DNA of 64,000 nucleotides from Planctomycetota bacterium (GTDB lineage: Bacteria > Planctomycetota > Planctomycetia > Isosphaerales > Isosphaeraceae), in the NCBI GenBank assembly GCA_028291545.1, contig JAQGHR010000072.1, positions 1 to 64,000 of the forward strand. The letters run 5' to 3'. Shown here in pieces: positions 17,501-25,706 of this stretch. A program made the position numbers and the translations under genes. Each line of letters begins with the position of its first letter. Within the stretch, counting starts at the first letter, position 1. The notes beneath the pieces were generated by a model. It saw nothing but the letters and a program-made list of their open reading frames with translations. It did no database searches and was not told where the DNA came from.

Positions 17501-17584
17501 GTCGCCAGCCCCCGCGCTCGTCATCGCGGTCGCGATGTGGAGAATGAGCACCCCGAGAGAGCCGTGGCGAAGGTGTCGCAGCAT
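14504..17584 (-). CDS. PVC-type dehydrogenase/HEAT-repeat/cytochrome c fusion 1
   Basis: 1026 residues with a signal peptide (GVLILHIATAMTSAGA). Domains in order: an N-terminal six-bladed propeller of the planctomycete membrane-bound dehydrogenase type (about 45-430; FRVQVFAAEPEIRNPIAMAWD, then WRYHPDRKWFEV), a helical HEAT-like region (about 450-860), and a cytochrome c domain with one heme site C-S-S-C-H (898-902) and a likely axial Met in SLMPEGL. Proteins of this architecture are abundant in Planctomycetes and are presumed periplasmic oxidoreductases for sugars or alcohols, but substrates are largely untested. Monocistronic on the minus strand, convergent with the hydrolase gene. It parallels the gene at 30337. 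Confidence 0.9.
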   Translation of the reverse strand: MLRHLRHGSLGVLILHIATAMTSAGAGDDFPSPRNSEPDQSPVMPAMKAASAFRVPDGFRVQVFAAEPEIRNPIAMAWDARGRLWIAENYTYAERALKFDLRYRDRVVVLEDRDGDGVSDHRTVFTDDVQRLSSVEIGRGGAWLLCPPQLLFVPDRDGNAVPDGPAEVVLDGFVVPDENYHGFANGLRWGPDGWLYGRCGASSPGRVGVPGTPEPERTPINGGIWRYHPDRKWFEVLCHGTTNPWGHDWNALGEAFFINTVNGHLWHMIPGAHFVRPHTIDPNPRAYALIDQHADHWHWDTAKDWTDSRSASGEHDKRGGGHAHSGLMIYGGDQWPLEDRGKLFTLNFHGRRTNVERLERSGSGYLGRHEPDRFFAGDPWFRGLDLSSGPDGGVYVLDWSDTGECHDSTGVHRTSGRIFKISHGATRPAPAVDLTKLDPAALLGLQSHPNTWFARQARIELAGRNARDAAVSLAGGDLIAQIEREADPVRTLHLLWTLHDLGGANEGLLRRLLAHQHEAVRAWAIRLLTDEMPIDTVMGRRPRPDGAVRPELLEEFARVAREDRSGLVRLVLASTLQRLPIADRARLAAPLLARNEDAEDHNLPLLLWYGLAPIGDADPSALAALATEGAHPTTRRMIARRLAEDLDRNPAPLDALLARATADKSPSFRRDVAEGVAEGVSGWRKAAKPAAWDDFSKRLAGEGNAATRSRVRDLDVLFGDGRALEEVRRIALDDKADLESRRAALRTLIEARPPDLRAICERVLRVRFLNTAAVRALAQFDDPAIGRALAASYKAFHPSERPAVLDTLVSRPSFARELLDQVATGAIPRSDLTPFHARQIRTLEDERLLRRLAEVWGELRETATDKKETIERFRSRLRPEHLAASDLSRGRLLFNKTCSSCHALYGHGGAIGPDLTGAGRQDLDYVLENLIDPSASVSADFRMVVLAMKDGRVLNGIVRARTGRTLTLQTQNESLILERNEIERESPSPVSLMPEGLLTPLQADEARDLIAYLMHRTQVPLPGGIK

Positions 17585-17878
17585 GGAGACTCCGGGTTAC
17601 TGGGAATGCAGGTTGGAAGTCGAGTTGCGGGACACGCGGCTTCCCTCGTCGCACGAAGGATCGAGCGACCCGAAACATCCTCGCACACGACGGCATTTGC
17701 GCCGACAACCATGTCGTCTAGCAGCGAAATTGGGCCGTGAAACACGGCGATCGTCAGAATTCGCGTGTCGGAGGCGATTCTGGATATCTCACAACGGAGA
17801 CACTCTCGAAGGCATGAACCTGCGCGCCGATTTCGTCCCGGTTTTCCGTTGAAACGACCGAGGGACCAAACAAGATCC

Positions 17879-19039
17879 TCATGGACGAATCGGGCCGCTC
17901 ACGACCGCCGTATCTGGGCTCTCGGCGCTTCTCAAGGTGTTTGGCGCATTGATGAACTTGCGTTCCACCAGGAGGTAGAACAGCCACGCGACGAAGACCG
18001 AGCAAGCGATGCCGACCGGGACGGTCACGCAGAGCGTGGGAACCGCGCCACGAACGCCGTAATGATAGAGAACCTGATCGGCCCACATGGCGATCGGGAC
18101 ATGCGTCAGATAAAGGCTGTAGCAGATCGTCCCACAGAAGGTGAATGGACGGAGCCAGGATGACGTGGCGATCCGGGCGTCCCAGGGATTCAGGGCCAGG
18201 AGGATCATCGCGAAGCTGAGTGAGGCGATGAGGTCGACTCGCCCGATTCCAAAGGCATAGGCCAGCCCCAGCAACAAGAGGCCATAGCCCGCCCATGGCC
18301 TGCCCACGGGTCCGTAATTAACCTGATGGTACACGACCACACCCGCGACGAACATCAGCCAGCCGATGTCGAAGAAGAACCCATGAATCGGGAGCCTGTA
18401 CCGGACGCCGACGTGATAGACCGCGATGGAAAAGACCGTGACCAGGGCCGAGGCGCGAAACATGGACCGGGGCGAGAAGATCAGGATGAGTCCCATGATA
18501 ATGTAAAACTGTTCTTCATTGCACAGGGTCCACGCCTGTCCGAGCACGAGACGGCCGGGGCCGCCGAAAAACTGCCAGCGCCAGTTCTCCGTGAGCGTGA
18601 GGTTGCCCAGCCATTGCCACACGTTCAGAGTCGTGGGGTCCCAGTAGGGCGAAGACGCCCCCGTCTTCGGATAGGGGAACATGTAGTTATTGAACAGGAG
18701 CATGATCGCGGACTGGAACGCGATCGCAAAATAGTACGGCGGGTAGATCCGGCGAAAACGGCGACGAAAGAACTGGACGTGATCGGTGGGACGCCGGCGG
18801 ATCGAGTCGGAGGTCGCGGCGATGCAATAGCCGCTGATGACGAAGAACATCGGCACCCCGAGCGACATCCAATGCGTCGCCGAGAGGAGTACCGAGGAGA
18901 CCGAGAGTTCGGAAGCAACCGGTGCCCGCTTGTACTCGGAGTCCGCCGTGTGGTGAATCACGATGAACAAGCAGGCGATTCCGCGCATCATGTCGAGCGA
19001 GAGATACCGCGGGCGGCGCGGCTTCGGCGAGTTCACCAT
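17879..19039 (-). CDS. Acyltransferase 3 family membrane protein (OafA/YrhL-like)
   Basis: 386 residues from the ATG at 19039; the longer frame has a non-membrane leader. About ten transmembrane helices. Family hallmarks are at the start: LSLDMMRGIACLFIVIHH with the conserved Arg and paired His, then MFFVISGYCIA. Such enzymes move acetyl or other acyl groups from the cytoplasm onto extracellular glycans or lipids. A 294-base gap with nothing recognisable separates it from the PVC dehydrogenase gene downstream. It may modify surface polysaccharide; the acceptor is unknown. Confidence 0.9.
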   Translation of the reverse strand: MVNSPKPRRPRYLSLDMMRGIACLFIVIHHTADSEYKRAPVASELSVSSVLLSATHWMSLGVPMFFVISGYCIAATSDSIRRRPTDHVQFFRRRFRRIYPPYYFAIAFQSAIMLLFNNYMFPYPKTGASSPYWDPTTLNVWQWLGNLTLTENWRWQFFGGPGRLVLGQAWTLCNEEQFYIIMGLILIFSPRSMFRASALVTVFSIAVYHVGVRYRLPIHGFFFDIGWLMFVAGVVVYHQVNYGPVGRPWAGYGLLLLGLAYAFGIGRVDLIASLSFAMILLALNPWDARIATSSWLRPFTFCGTICYSLYLTHVPIAMWADQVLYHYGVRGAVPTLCVTVPVGIACSVFVAWLFYLLVERKFINAPNTLRSAESPDTAVVSGPIRP

Positions 19040-19259
19040 GGAGTTCTCGTGGTATCGCACTCTGCGTGCGTCCCTGCCGCCAGGGGCGGCGTTGCCGTGC
19101 TTCGTGGGGGGCAATCACACAGGGAGGACATCGTCCACTTCGGCGGGGATCAGTTCCATCGAACGGTGACCGGGCGGTCGATTTGCTGGACGTCCAGAGG
19201 TTCTACAGCGGAGGAGCATTTCGTTTCGGGACGAGCTTCTGACAGGAACCGAGGCTGAG

Positions 19260-19331
19260 AGGCGCCGCCCGGATTCGAACCGGGGAATAACGGATTTGCA
19301 ATCCGCTGCCTTACCGCTTGGCTACGGCGCC
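19260..19331 (-). tRNA. tRNA-Cys (anticodon GCA)
   Basis: On the minus strand the 72-base sequence folds as a cloverleaf: acceptor GGCGCCG paired with CGGCGCC, anticodon arm centred on TTGCAAA giving GCA, and T arm with GGTTCGAATCC. The discriminator base is U, typical for tRNA-Cys. CCA is not encoded (CTC follows). No integrase gene or duplicated 3' end is seen, so it is not serving as an element attachment site here. Confidence 0.95.
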
Positions 19332-19343
19332 TTGAATGGGATT

Positions 19344-19372
19344 ATGTTAGCGGCCGGTCGCGACCGCGGCAA
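19344..19372 (-). promoter_or_regulatory. Putative promoter of tRNA-Cys
   Basis: Reading the minus strand, TTGCCG (19372-19367), a 17-base spacer and TAACAT (19349-19344), placed so that transcription would begin a few bases before the mature 5' end at 19331. Both hexamers are partial matches only. Confidence 0.35.
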
Positions 19373-19501
19373 GACCGACTCGCCCGCGCATCGCATATGT
19401 CAGGCCCATGATGAGCGGAGAGCCCGCCGCCTCGGACTCCGGAGATCCGCGTGATCGGCACGTCGTATCCGAAATCCGAGACGGCGACGGTTCGAGCGAG
19501 G

Positions 19502-21682
19502 TCAGACCTTCTTCACGGGAACCAGGGTTTTCCCGATGAACTTGTAGAACGTCCCGTGGGGGGGCAGCGGCTTGAGATCGAACATCTTGCCGGGGAAGAG
19601 GATGGTTTGATTTCGGCGGCCTGGGCGGGGATTGCCGGCGAACAGGGTATCGTTGCCGCCACTCTTGACGAACTTGACGAAGCCCGAGCGGCCGGTCAGC
19701 GTGTCGTTGGCGGGGCCGCCCTTGAGGATATTCTTGATCTTGAACCAGCCGAATTCGGTCGAGGGGCCGCCGCCCGCGGTGATGGTATTCACGCCGCCAT
19801 GGCCGCCGTCGAGAGTCGTGGGGAGCGTCACTTCCTGCCCGACCGTGATCGTGTCGCTATTCTTCGTGCCATAGACGACGATCCGATCGAGGGCGGTGGC
19901 CAGAGGCTGCAGGACATCGATCAGGCCATTGACGCGGACCTGGATGTTGTTGCCGACCTGGTTGACGAGGATCGTGTTCGTGCTCGTATCCGCCAGGGAG
20001 GCCTTGGGAGGGGGCGTGATGACGAGCGTTCGGTCGATCAGTCGGACCGCACCCGTTGTGGCACCCGTCACGACGATGGTCTCGGTGGCAGGGCCACTGT
20101 CGAGGTTGGGCGTCGGCGCGCCGACGTCGCGCACCTTGAAGGTGAGCGTATCGTTGCCGATGAAGTCCTGATTCGCGGTGTAGGTGAATGTCCCGGTCGT
20201 CGGGTTGAAATTCGAGATCGTGCCGTGGGACGGCTGGGTGAGAATGGTAAACAGAAGTGTCTGACTCGAACCCGGATTGGCCGTGTCGCCGACGAGCTGG
20301 ACGGTCGTCGGCGTGTTGGTGGAGGCCGGGGCGAAGGTGGGAATCGCGATCGGCGCGAGATTCACGACCGCGCCGTTGGTCACGGTGATCGAGAGCTTCT
20401 GCGTGTCGTAATTGCCGATGTTTTCGATCGTCTGACCGGTCCCGGTGCCGCTGCGGTTCACCTGGTCGCGGACACCGACGAGCAAGTTGATGACGCCGGT
20501 GAAGCCGGCCGTGGGCGTCACGCGAACCACGCCGTTGGCGTCGACGGTGGCCGTCCCATTGGTCACGGGAGCGAAGGTCGGGTTGGTGCCGGTTGTCACC
20601 CCGCCGCCGACCCCGTAGGTGAGCTGATCACCGCGTGTCGTCGCCACGCCGGGCAGCTGAAAAACGGCGGTCTGATTCTGGCCAACGACCAGATTCGGCA
20701 CCGGGGCGAGGAAGGGCCGATTGGTGATGGCGGCCCCGGCTTGATCGACGTTTGCCCCGGCGTTGACGGTGAAGGACCGGGCCACGGTCCCGCCCGAGGT
20801 ATCCCTGGCCGTCACCGTGACCGTCGAGGTCTGGCCGACTGTCGCACCAGTCAGGTCGAGGTGAATCACGCCATCGGGGTTCGTGTTCGACAGCGTCGTG
20901 GACGTGAACAGAACCGGGTTGACCGGTGTCGTACCATCCGCGCCCTTGGCGACCTGAGTCATCTGTTGCAGGGTGCTTTGACCGGCAACCAACTGTCCGA
21001 AGATCGTGTGTTGGAAGTTGAGGAACTGGGGCATCCCGGTGGTGATGAAGAACTGAGAGTCGTTCGTGTCATCTCCGGCGTTGGCCATCGCCAACTGCCC
21101 GGTTCCGGTGAACGCGAGTTGCTGGTTGAACTCATCGGCGAACGGGAATCCAGGCGCAGCGAGGCTGCCGGAACCGTTCCCGCTCTGGGAGCCGCCCTGA
21201 ACGATGAAGTCGTTCGGTCCCGGGAATTGATTGGCGATCCGGTGGAAGTTCTTATCGGGCAATGCCGGAGTGCCCGTCGTGGGTGAGGTGTAGAAGCCCT
21301 CGTTCACGAGCTGTTCGATCTTGGAGGTTGTCATCGGCGTCAGGTCGTCGAAAAGCTGAAACGTGAGCGAACCGGTGAAGGCCGGATCGGTCGCGCCACT
21401 GGAGGTGTGGCTGACTCCGACGGTGAGAAACTTGCCCTGCGCGACGGTCGCCTTGATGGCGGGATTGCTCGACATGACCGAGTAGGTCTGCGCCCCGGTC
21501 GTCCCCCCGTCAAGAGGCACCTGGTAACCCAACGGTACCGGCGCCGTGACATCCGCGATCGGAGCCAGGGTGGCCAGGAGGGCGCGGCCCTCCAGCGATT
21601 CGACCCGGGGCCGGCTCGCCCGTCTCGGGGCGCGCCGCGCCTCCCCCGCCCCGGTCGTCCCTTCCCTCGTGCGGTCCGACAT
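19502..21682 (-). CDS. Extracellular cyclophilin-type peptidyl-prolyl isomerase with large C-terminal extension
   Basis: 726 residues from the ATG at 21682, which has a strong GGGAGGT site. The N-terminus carries an RRAPRRASRPRVESLEGRALLA stretch close to the LEPR-xLL motif of planctomycete surface proteins. The cyclophilin domain (about 75-235) has FHRIAN with the catalytic Arg, FIVQGG, FADEF, GQLAMANAGDDTNDSQFFIT and QHTIFGQLVAGQ. Downstream are Ig/cadherin-like modules (YTANQDFIGNDTLTFKVRD) and a beta-helical Asn/Gly/Asp-rich end (GGNDTLFAGN). It probably assists folding of secreted proteins or sits on the cell surface. Cyclophilins fused to cadherin-like domains are seen in planctomycetes. 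Single gene, upstream of tRNA-Cys on the same strand. Confidence 0.88.
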   Translation of the reverse strand: MSDRTREGTTGAGEARRAPRRASRPRVESLEGRALLATLAPIADVTAPVPLGYQVPLDGGTTGAQTYSVMSSNPAIKATVAQGKFLTVGVSHTSSGATDPAFTGSLTFQLFDDLTPMTTSKIEQLVNEGFYTSPTTGTPALPDKNFHRIANQFPGPNDFIVQGGSQSGNGSGSLAAPGFPFADEFNQQLAFTGTGQLAMANAGDDTNDSQFFITTGMPQFLNFQHTIFGQLVAGQSTLQQMTQVAKGADGTTPVNPVLFTSTTLSNTNPDGVIHLDLTGATVGQTSTVTVTARDTSGGTVARSFTVNAGANVDQAGAAITNRPFLAPVPNLVVGQNQTAVFQLPGVATTRGDQLTYGVGGGVTTGTNPTFAPVTNGTATVDANGVVRVTPTAGFTGVINLLVGVRDQVNRSGTGTGQTIENIGNYDTQKLSITVTNGAVVNLAPIAIPTFAPASTNTPTTVQLVGDTANPGSSQTLLFTILTQPSHGTISNFNPTTGTFTYTANQDFIGNDTLTFKVRDVGAPTPNLDSGPATETIVVTGATTGAVRLIDRTLVITPPPKASLADTSTNTILVNQVGNNIQVRVNGLIDVLQPLATALDRIVVYGTKNSDTITVGQEVTLPTTLDGGHGGVNTITAGGGPSTEFGWFKIKNILKGGPANDTLTGRSGFVKFVKSGGNDTLFAGNPRPGRRNQTILFPGKMFDLKPLPPHGTFYKFIGKTLVPVKKV

Positions 21683-21811
21683 CCAGCACCTCCCGCGACA
21701 CGTCACCACCCGACCACGACCGACGATCAATACCGCCGCTCCGGTCCCGTTACTCAGTCCTTGATCGGTCGTGACGATTGTCCGGCTTCAATCGAATTCA
21801 CGAAAAACGAC

Positions 21812-21850
21812 GACGGCGGCGGATAGGAGAAAATCCTACCCGCCGCCGTC
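21812..21850 (-). terminator. Intrinsic terminator of the DUF3352-like gene
   Basis: Arms 21812-21828 and 21834-21850 pair over 17 bases with one mismatch around loop GAAAA. Read on the minus strand the stem is followed by GTCGTTTTTCG, including a T5 run. It begins 36 bases after the stop of the gene at 21886. This is the clearest rho-independent terminator in the window. Confidence 0.85.
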
Positions 21851-21885
21851 AATGCTTGCAACCACTTACGTCCCCGACGTCGGCG

Positions 21886-23640
21886 TCAGGGGTTGGCCTT
21901 GCGAAGGACGAACGAGGTGATGGTCACGCCCTGCTCGTCCATGATCCCGTACGATCCGCCCTGGCCGAGATACTTGGCGAAGACGGCGAACTCGGGGACC
22001 TTCTTCGGGTCGATCGGGTTCTTGATCTTGGGGCCGTTGGGATTGGCCTGATCGATGGCTTTCTGAAATCCGTCACCCTTGATCATCTCGTAGATGAGGC
22101 GGGCCTGCTCTTCGGTCTTGTCGAAGGAGAGGACACTGTTCTTCGCCGGGAGTTTCTTGGCGACGGCCTGGAATTCGGGGCTGTCGGCGAGGCCGGCGCC
22201 GCCGGACCGGAGGACTTGCTCCAGGAAGGTCGGCTCGGTCGACAAGAACAGGTTGCCCTTCGTGATGGCGACGCTGATCGGGCCTTCGATATTCAGCCCG
22301 TTGGCGCCCGCGTTGGGGATCTTGGGGACGTCGAAGTCATAGATCGTCGTGCCCTGAAAGTCGCGCTTCTTGGGGGTCGCCTTGGTCAGGTCGAGGATCT
22401 TGTTAAACGTGGTCTGGAACGCCTTCTCGTCGTCCAGAGCGATCGCAAACATCGCGCGCTGGCTCTTCTCGGTGATCGGCTTCTTGAAGTCGCTGATGGC
22501 CGTGATCCGGTTGCCCAGCGGGCCGAAGACGTCCTTCTTGAAGTCAAAATCGCCGTTCGGGCCGCCGATTCCCTTCTGGGCCTGATCGATGAAACCGCCG
22601 AGACCGAACTGGTCGGCCAGTTCGGTGATCGCCTTGAACGCGCCGTCGATATCCCACGAGAGCGACTGGTAGCTATTGACCGAGGCCGGCACCCACGACT
22701 GCGGCTTCAGGTCGATCGGCGGCATCGAGAAAATCTTGAGGACTCCCTGCGCGGGGCCTGGCGAGTAGACGAACAGCTTGAGGACCTGATCGTAATCCCC
22801 CTGACCGAACGCGAAGGAAGCGCCGGCGGCCTTGAATCCGTTGATGCCGGTGAGCTGAAGCTGGGCCTTCAACTGGTCCGCGTTCCCGTTCGGATTCGAG
22901 GCGATGGCCAGCTCGATGACCTTGGTGACGTCCACGAAAAGGCTGAGTTGAGAGCCGGCACCGATCGCCTTCTCGACACCCAGGTAATTCTCGTTCGTCG
23001 CGAGGCTCTCCTTGCGGCCGGAGGCATTGGACAGGAAATCCTTGAGCACGCCGAGATCGGTCGCGACGTGGAAGACGCTGCCGACCTTGGTCCAGATCAG
23101 GGGTTCCTTGTCGTCATCATTCTTGCGGATGATGGTGAGCTTGGCGTCCTTGAACGTCTCGGTGGCCACTTTCGCGCCGGTGCCTTCGGCCGCCTTGGTG
23201 GCCTTGGCGAGGACTTCGCTCATCTTCGCGTCGTTCTCACCGGCGTCGGCCGAGGCGAGAATCACGACCGTGGACCCATTGCCCGGCTCCCTGGACAGCA
23301 AGGCGATGTTGACCGCACCTTGCGGCAGCGTCAGCAACTCGTCGATCGTGACACCGAGCGCTTCCTTGACCTTCTTGCTCGGCTCTTCCAGCTTGGCGAT
23401 CAAGTCCTGCTTGAGGGGTTGCAGAGCCGGGTCGGCCAGCAACTGGCCAATCTGGCTGGCCTTGAAGCCCTGGCGAAGCTTCGCGACGTTGTCAATCTTC
23501 AGATACGCAAACGTCGAATCCGGCAGCGCCTTCTCCGCCGGGCCGGCCGCCCGGCTGGAGGCCGTTGCCGTGAGGACTCCGGCCAGGGCCACTCCGCCGA
23601 AAAGGGCGAAGGTGACGGCCGACCGCATCGCGATACGCAT
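21886..23640 (-). CDS. DUF3352-like secreted protein
   Basis: 584 residues from the ATG at 23640, preceded by GAGGAG at good spacing. Signal peptide with an Ala-rich end (ATASSRAAGPAEKALPDSTF). The body has the features of the DUF3352 family: two related halves of alpha/beta segments, with LPDSTFAYLKIDN near the start and repeated VGSVFHVATDLGVLKDFL and KGNLFLSTEPTFLEQVL elements. No enzyme motifs are visible. The function of the family is unknown; export to the periplasm is likely. It lies 164 bases downstream of the protease gene on the same strand and ends at a strong terminator. Confidence 0.7.
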   Translation of the reverse strand: MRIAMRSAVTFALFGGVALAGVLTATASSRAAGPAEKALPDSTFAYLKIDNVAKLRQGFKASQIGQLLADPALQPLKQDLIAKLEEPSKKVKEALGVTIDELLTLPQGAVNIALLSREPGNGSTVVILASADAGENDAKMSEVLAKATKAAEGTGAKVATETFKDAKLTIIRKNDDDKEPLIWTKVGSVFHVATDLGVLKDFLSNASGRKESLATNENYLGVEKAIGAGSQLSLFVDVTKVIELAIASNPNGNADQLKAQLQLTGINGFKAAGASFAFGQGDYDQVLKLFVYSPGPAQGVLKIFSMPPIDLKPQSWVPASVNSYQSLSWDIDGAFKAITELADQFGLGGFIDQAQKGIGGPNGDFDFKKDVFGPLGNRITAISDFKKPITEKSQRAMFAIALDDEKAFQTTFNKILDLTKATPKKRDFQGTTIYDFDVPKIPNAGANGLNIEGPISVAITKGNLFLSTEPTFLEQVLRSGGAGLADSPEFQAVAKKLPAKNSVLSFDKTEEQARLIYEMIKGDGFQKAIDQANPNGPKIKNPIDPKKVPEFAVFAKYLGQGGSYGIMDEQGVTITSFVLRKANP

Positions 23641-23804
23641 GAATGGCTCCTCAGAATGTCTCAATTCACGTCCATAGCACTACCAGGTCCGCGAAACGAC
23701 GGAGCGAGGCGGCGCCAGACCCTCTGGCCCCGACTTCATCTCCGCCGTCGAGCCGGCCCTTCGGCCCCGATCAGCCCGCCCGACCGGAGCATCATCCCAC
23801 CTGA

Positions 23805-24869
23805 TCAGTTCGTTCCACCCGCGCTGTTCTTGCCCGCATCCTTGTTGGCTCCTTCGACATCCGGCCGACTCGGCGACGAGCCGCCGGGACGGGACGCGCT
23901 TCCTGTCTTGAGCCGCCGGGGCGGATCGAGGTAGCGGTAGCCGGTGTTGGGGTTGTCCTTGTCGAAGGCGAACGCCTCACGATTGCGGAGGAAGTCCTTG
24001 ACGTACGGGATCGGGATCGCAAAACCCAGATTATCCGTGCCGCGGAAACCCATGTTCGTGACCCCGACGACTTCACCTTTCATATTGAAGAGTGGGCCGC
24101 CCGAGTTTCCGGGGTTGATCGCGGCGTCGGTCTGCAAGTAAACCAGGCCCTCGAAATTGCGATTCAGAGTGCTGATGATTCCTTGCGAGACACTGCGTTC
24201 CAGCCCCAGCGGGTTCCCGACCGCGAACGCGCCGTCTCCGGCGTTCAGGTCATCGAGATTACCCAGGGAAACGGGCTTGAGTTTCAAGTCTTTTCGCAGC
24301 GGGAGTTTGAGCAGGGCCAGGTCGACGAACGGATTCAAGGCGACGATCTCGACGTTCTCGATCCTCTGCCGAACCAATCCGCCGTCCGTATTCTGGTAGA
24401 GGACTACGGCAATCTTGGTCTCGCCCTCGATCACATGGTTGTTGGTGACCGCGTATCCGTTTTCATTGACGATGAAGCCCGATCCGAGGCCGCTAGGCGT
24501 CTCGATGGAAATCACCCCTTCACCGAACTCGCGTACTAACTCCTTCACGGGCCGAGCCTTGCCCGGAGTGATCAGATAAAATCCCTTGGGGTCGGAGTCC
24601 CCCGCCACGGCGGGCCCGGTCGTGACCGGAGGTGCGAGTTCACCGCGCTTGCGGCGACTGACAATCTGATCTTTCGGAACCCGGACCACATCGAAGCCGA
24701 GATCGACAAAAATCGCCGTCGGCTTTTCCGCGACAACCTGTCCGGTCACCTGATGTCCATCCTTGAGGTCGATCACCTCCGGCTCCGCCGCTCGAATCGG
24801 CGCACCGAGGAACCCGAAGCCGAGGAGCCAGGCCACCGCGATCGTTCCGACTCGCATAGGGATTTTCAA
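23805..24869 (-). CDS. Trypsin-like serine protease of the HtrA/DegP type, without PDZ domain
   Basis: 354 residues. A signal peptide (AVAWLLGFGFLGAPIRA) is followed by a ~45-residue beta-strand segment (VIDLKDGHQVTGQVVAEKP), SH3/Sm-like. The protease domain has the full triad: H145 in VTNNHVIEG, D183 in FVDLALLKL and S256 in INPGNSGGPLFN. DegP normally carries one or two PDZ domains; here the chain ends about 60 residues after the last strand in a Ser/Pro/Gly-rich tail. It is probably a periplasmic quality-control protease, followed on the same strand by the DUF3352-like gene. Confidence 0.9.
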   Translation of the reverse strand: MKIPMRVGTIAVAWLLGFGFLGAPIRAAEPEVIDLKDGHQVTGQVVAEKPTAIFVDLGFDVVRVPKDQIVSRRKRGELAPPVTTGPAVAGDSDPKGFYLITPGKARPVKELVREFGEGVISIETPSGLGSGFIVNENGYAVTNNHVIEGETKIAVVLYQNTDGGLVRQRIENVEIVALNPFVDLALLKLPLRKDLKLKPVSLGNLDDLNAGDGAFAVGNPLGLERSVSQGIISTLNRNFEGLVYLQTDAAINPGNSGGPLFNMKGEVVGVTNMGFRGTDNLGFAIPIPYVKDFLRNREAFAFDKDNPNTGYRYLDPPRRLKTGSASRPGGSSPSRPDVEGANKDAGKNSAGGTN

Positions 24870-25262
24870 GAGCGCGTTCCTTCCGTGAGGTGACAGAATC
24901 GGCTCATTGTAACTCCCGTCTCGCCTGATTCAACGGTCTCCCTCGCCCGGATTTCGGTTATTCGGATTCTCCGGATCGTAGGGACGCTCTTGGCCGTCTG
25001 GTTCGCTCGTTCGCTTGCGAGGAGCGAACATGCGAGGCAACCGGTCACATTTTCTTCGCGCTGGGCTCCTGATCGGAAAAGCTGTCACAGACGATCCCAA
25101 TTGCTCATCTTGACTAAACCGATCAAGACACAAAATCACTCAAAAAAAGCCCAGTTTCCGAGAAATCGTTTGCAGTTTCCGTCGGATTATTTATCCTGGA
25201 TTGACACCGGGTTCATATCTTTCCCGGATTCCGCAGTATTGCCAATTTTCGGAGGAAGTCCC
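24870..25262. promoter_or_regulatory. 393-base divergent intergenic region with a candidate promoter
   Basis: It lies between the minus-strand protease and the plus-strand Cys/Pro peptide. A hairpin with 8-base arms (25001-25008 and 25022-25029) sits in the middle. For the plus strand the best promoter guess is TTGCAG (25169-25174), 17 bases, TATCCT (25192-25197). A perfect TTGACA at 25201-25206 has no matching -10. The stretch 25080-25260 is clearly AT-richer than the genes around it. No further ORF is supported. Confidence 0.4.
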
Positions 25263-25598
25263 ATGCGGCGTTCGATCCTGACCCTACTCACGGTGGCTCT
25301 CGTGGGTTTCGTGGCGTCCGACGCGTCGGCCGGCCACAAGAAGAAGAAGGCCTGTCCCGCTCCGGCTCCGGTGTGCGCTCCGGCACCGGTTTGTGCTCCG
25401 GCTCCGGTTTGCGAGCCGGTGGCTTGCGCCCCCGCCCCGAAGAAGAAGTGCCATCTCAAGCTCTTCAAGCACAAGAAGCCCGCTCCGGTTTGCGCCCCGG
25501 CCCCGTGCGAAGTGGCTTATGTGCATGCCGCCCCGCAGTCGTGGGCTGCCCCCCAGGCCGCTCCGGCCGCGCAGATGCTGTCGGTGCCCACCAAGTAA
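25263..25598 (+). CDS. Small secreted Cys-Ala-Pro repeat protein
   Basis: 111 residues from the ATG at 25263, which follows GGAGGAAG by a few bases; longer in-frame starts to 24990 are in AT-rich noncoding DNA. A signal peptide (ILTLLTVALVGFVASDASA) precedes a Lys-rich block and tandem units of the type APAPVCAP (about residues 36-58), then a second Lys-rich KKKCHLKLFKHKK block and a further PVCAPAPCE. Eight or more Cys residues suggest disulphides or metal binding in the envelope. No enzyme domain. Similar small Pro/Cys repeat proteins occur in planctomycetes, but a function is not known to me. Confidence 0.75.
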   Translation: MRRSILTLLTVALVGFVASDASAGHKKKKACPAPAPVCAPAPVCAPAPVCEPVACAPAPKKKCHLKLFKHKKPAPVCAPAPCEVAYVHAAPQSWAAPQAAPAAQMLSVPTK

Positions 25599-25706
25599 TC
25601 CCCGGTCCCTTCACGGATCGTCGAACCGGATTCTTGATGACGGCCCGAAACCGTGACGTCGCTGTCCCGATTTCGTTCCGTCATCGGGAATCCGTTCGGC
25701 AGATTG

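Noticed and set aside
19260-19331. tRNA-Cys as an attachment site of a mobile element
   Set aside because: No integrase, no duplicated tRNA end, and flanking genes look like ordinary planctomycete genes.
19451-21286. 611-residue plus-strand open frame opposite the cyclophilin gene
   Set aside because: Arg/Gly/Asp-rich shadow of a gene with strong cyclophilin motifs on the minus strand.
21778-23934. 718-residue plus-strand open frame opposite the DUF3352-like gene
   Set aside because: Shadow; it runs through the strong minus-strand terminator at 21812-21850.
25201-25206. Perfect TTGACA taken as the promoter of the Cys/Pro peptide
   Set aside because: No -10 hexamer at 16-18 bases; the pair at 25169/25192 fits better.
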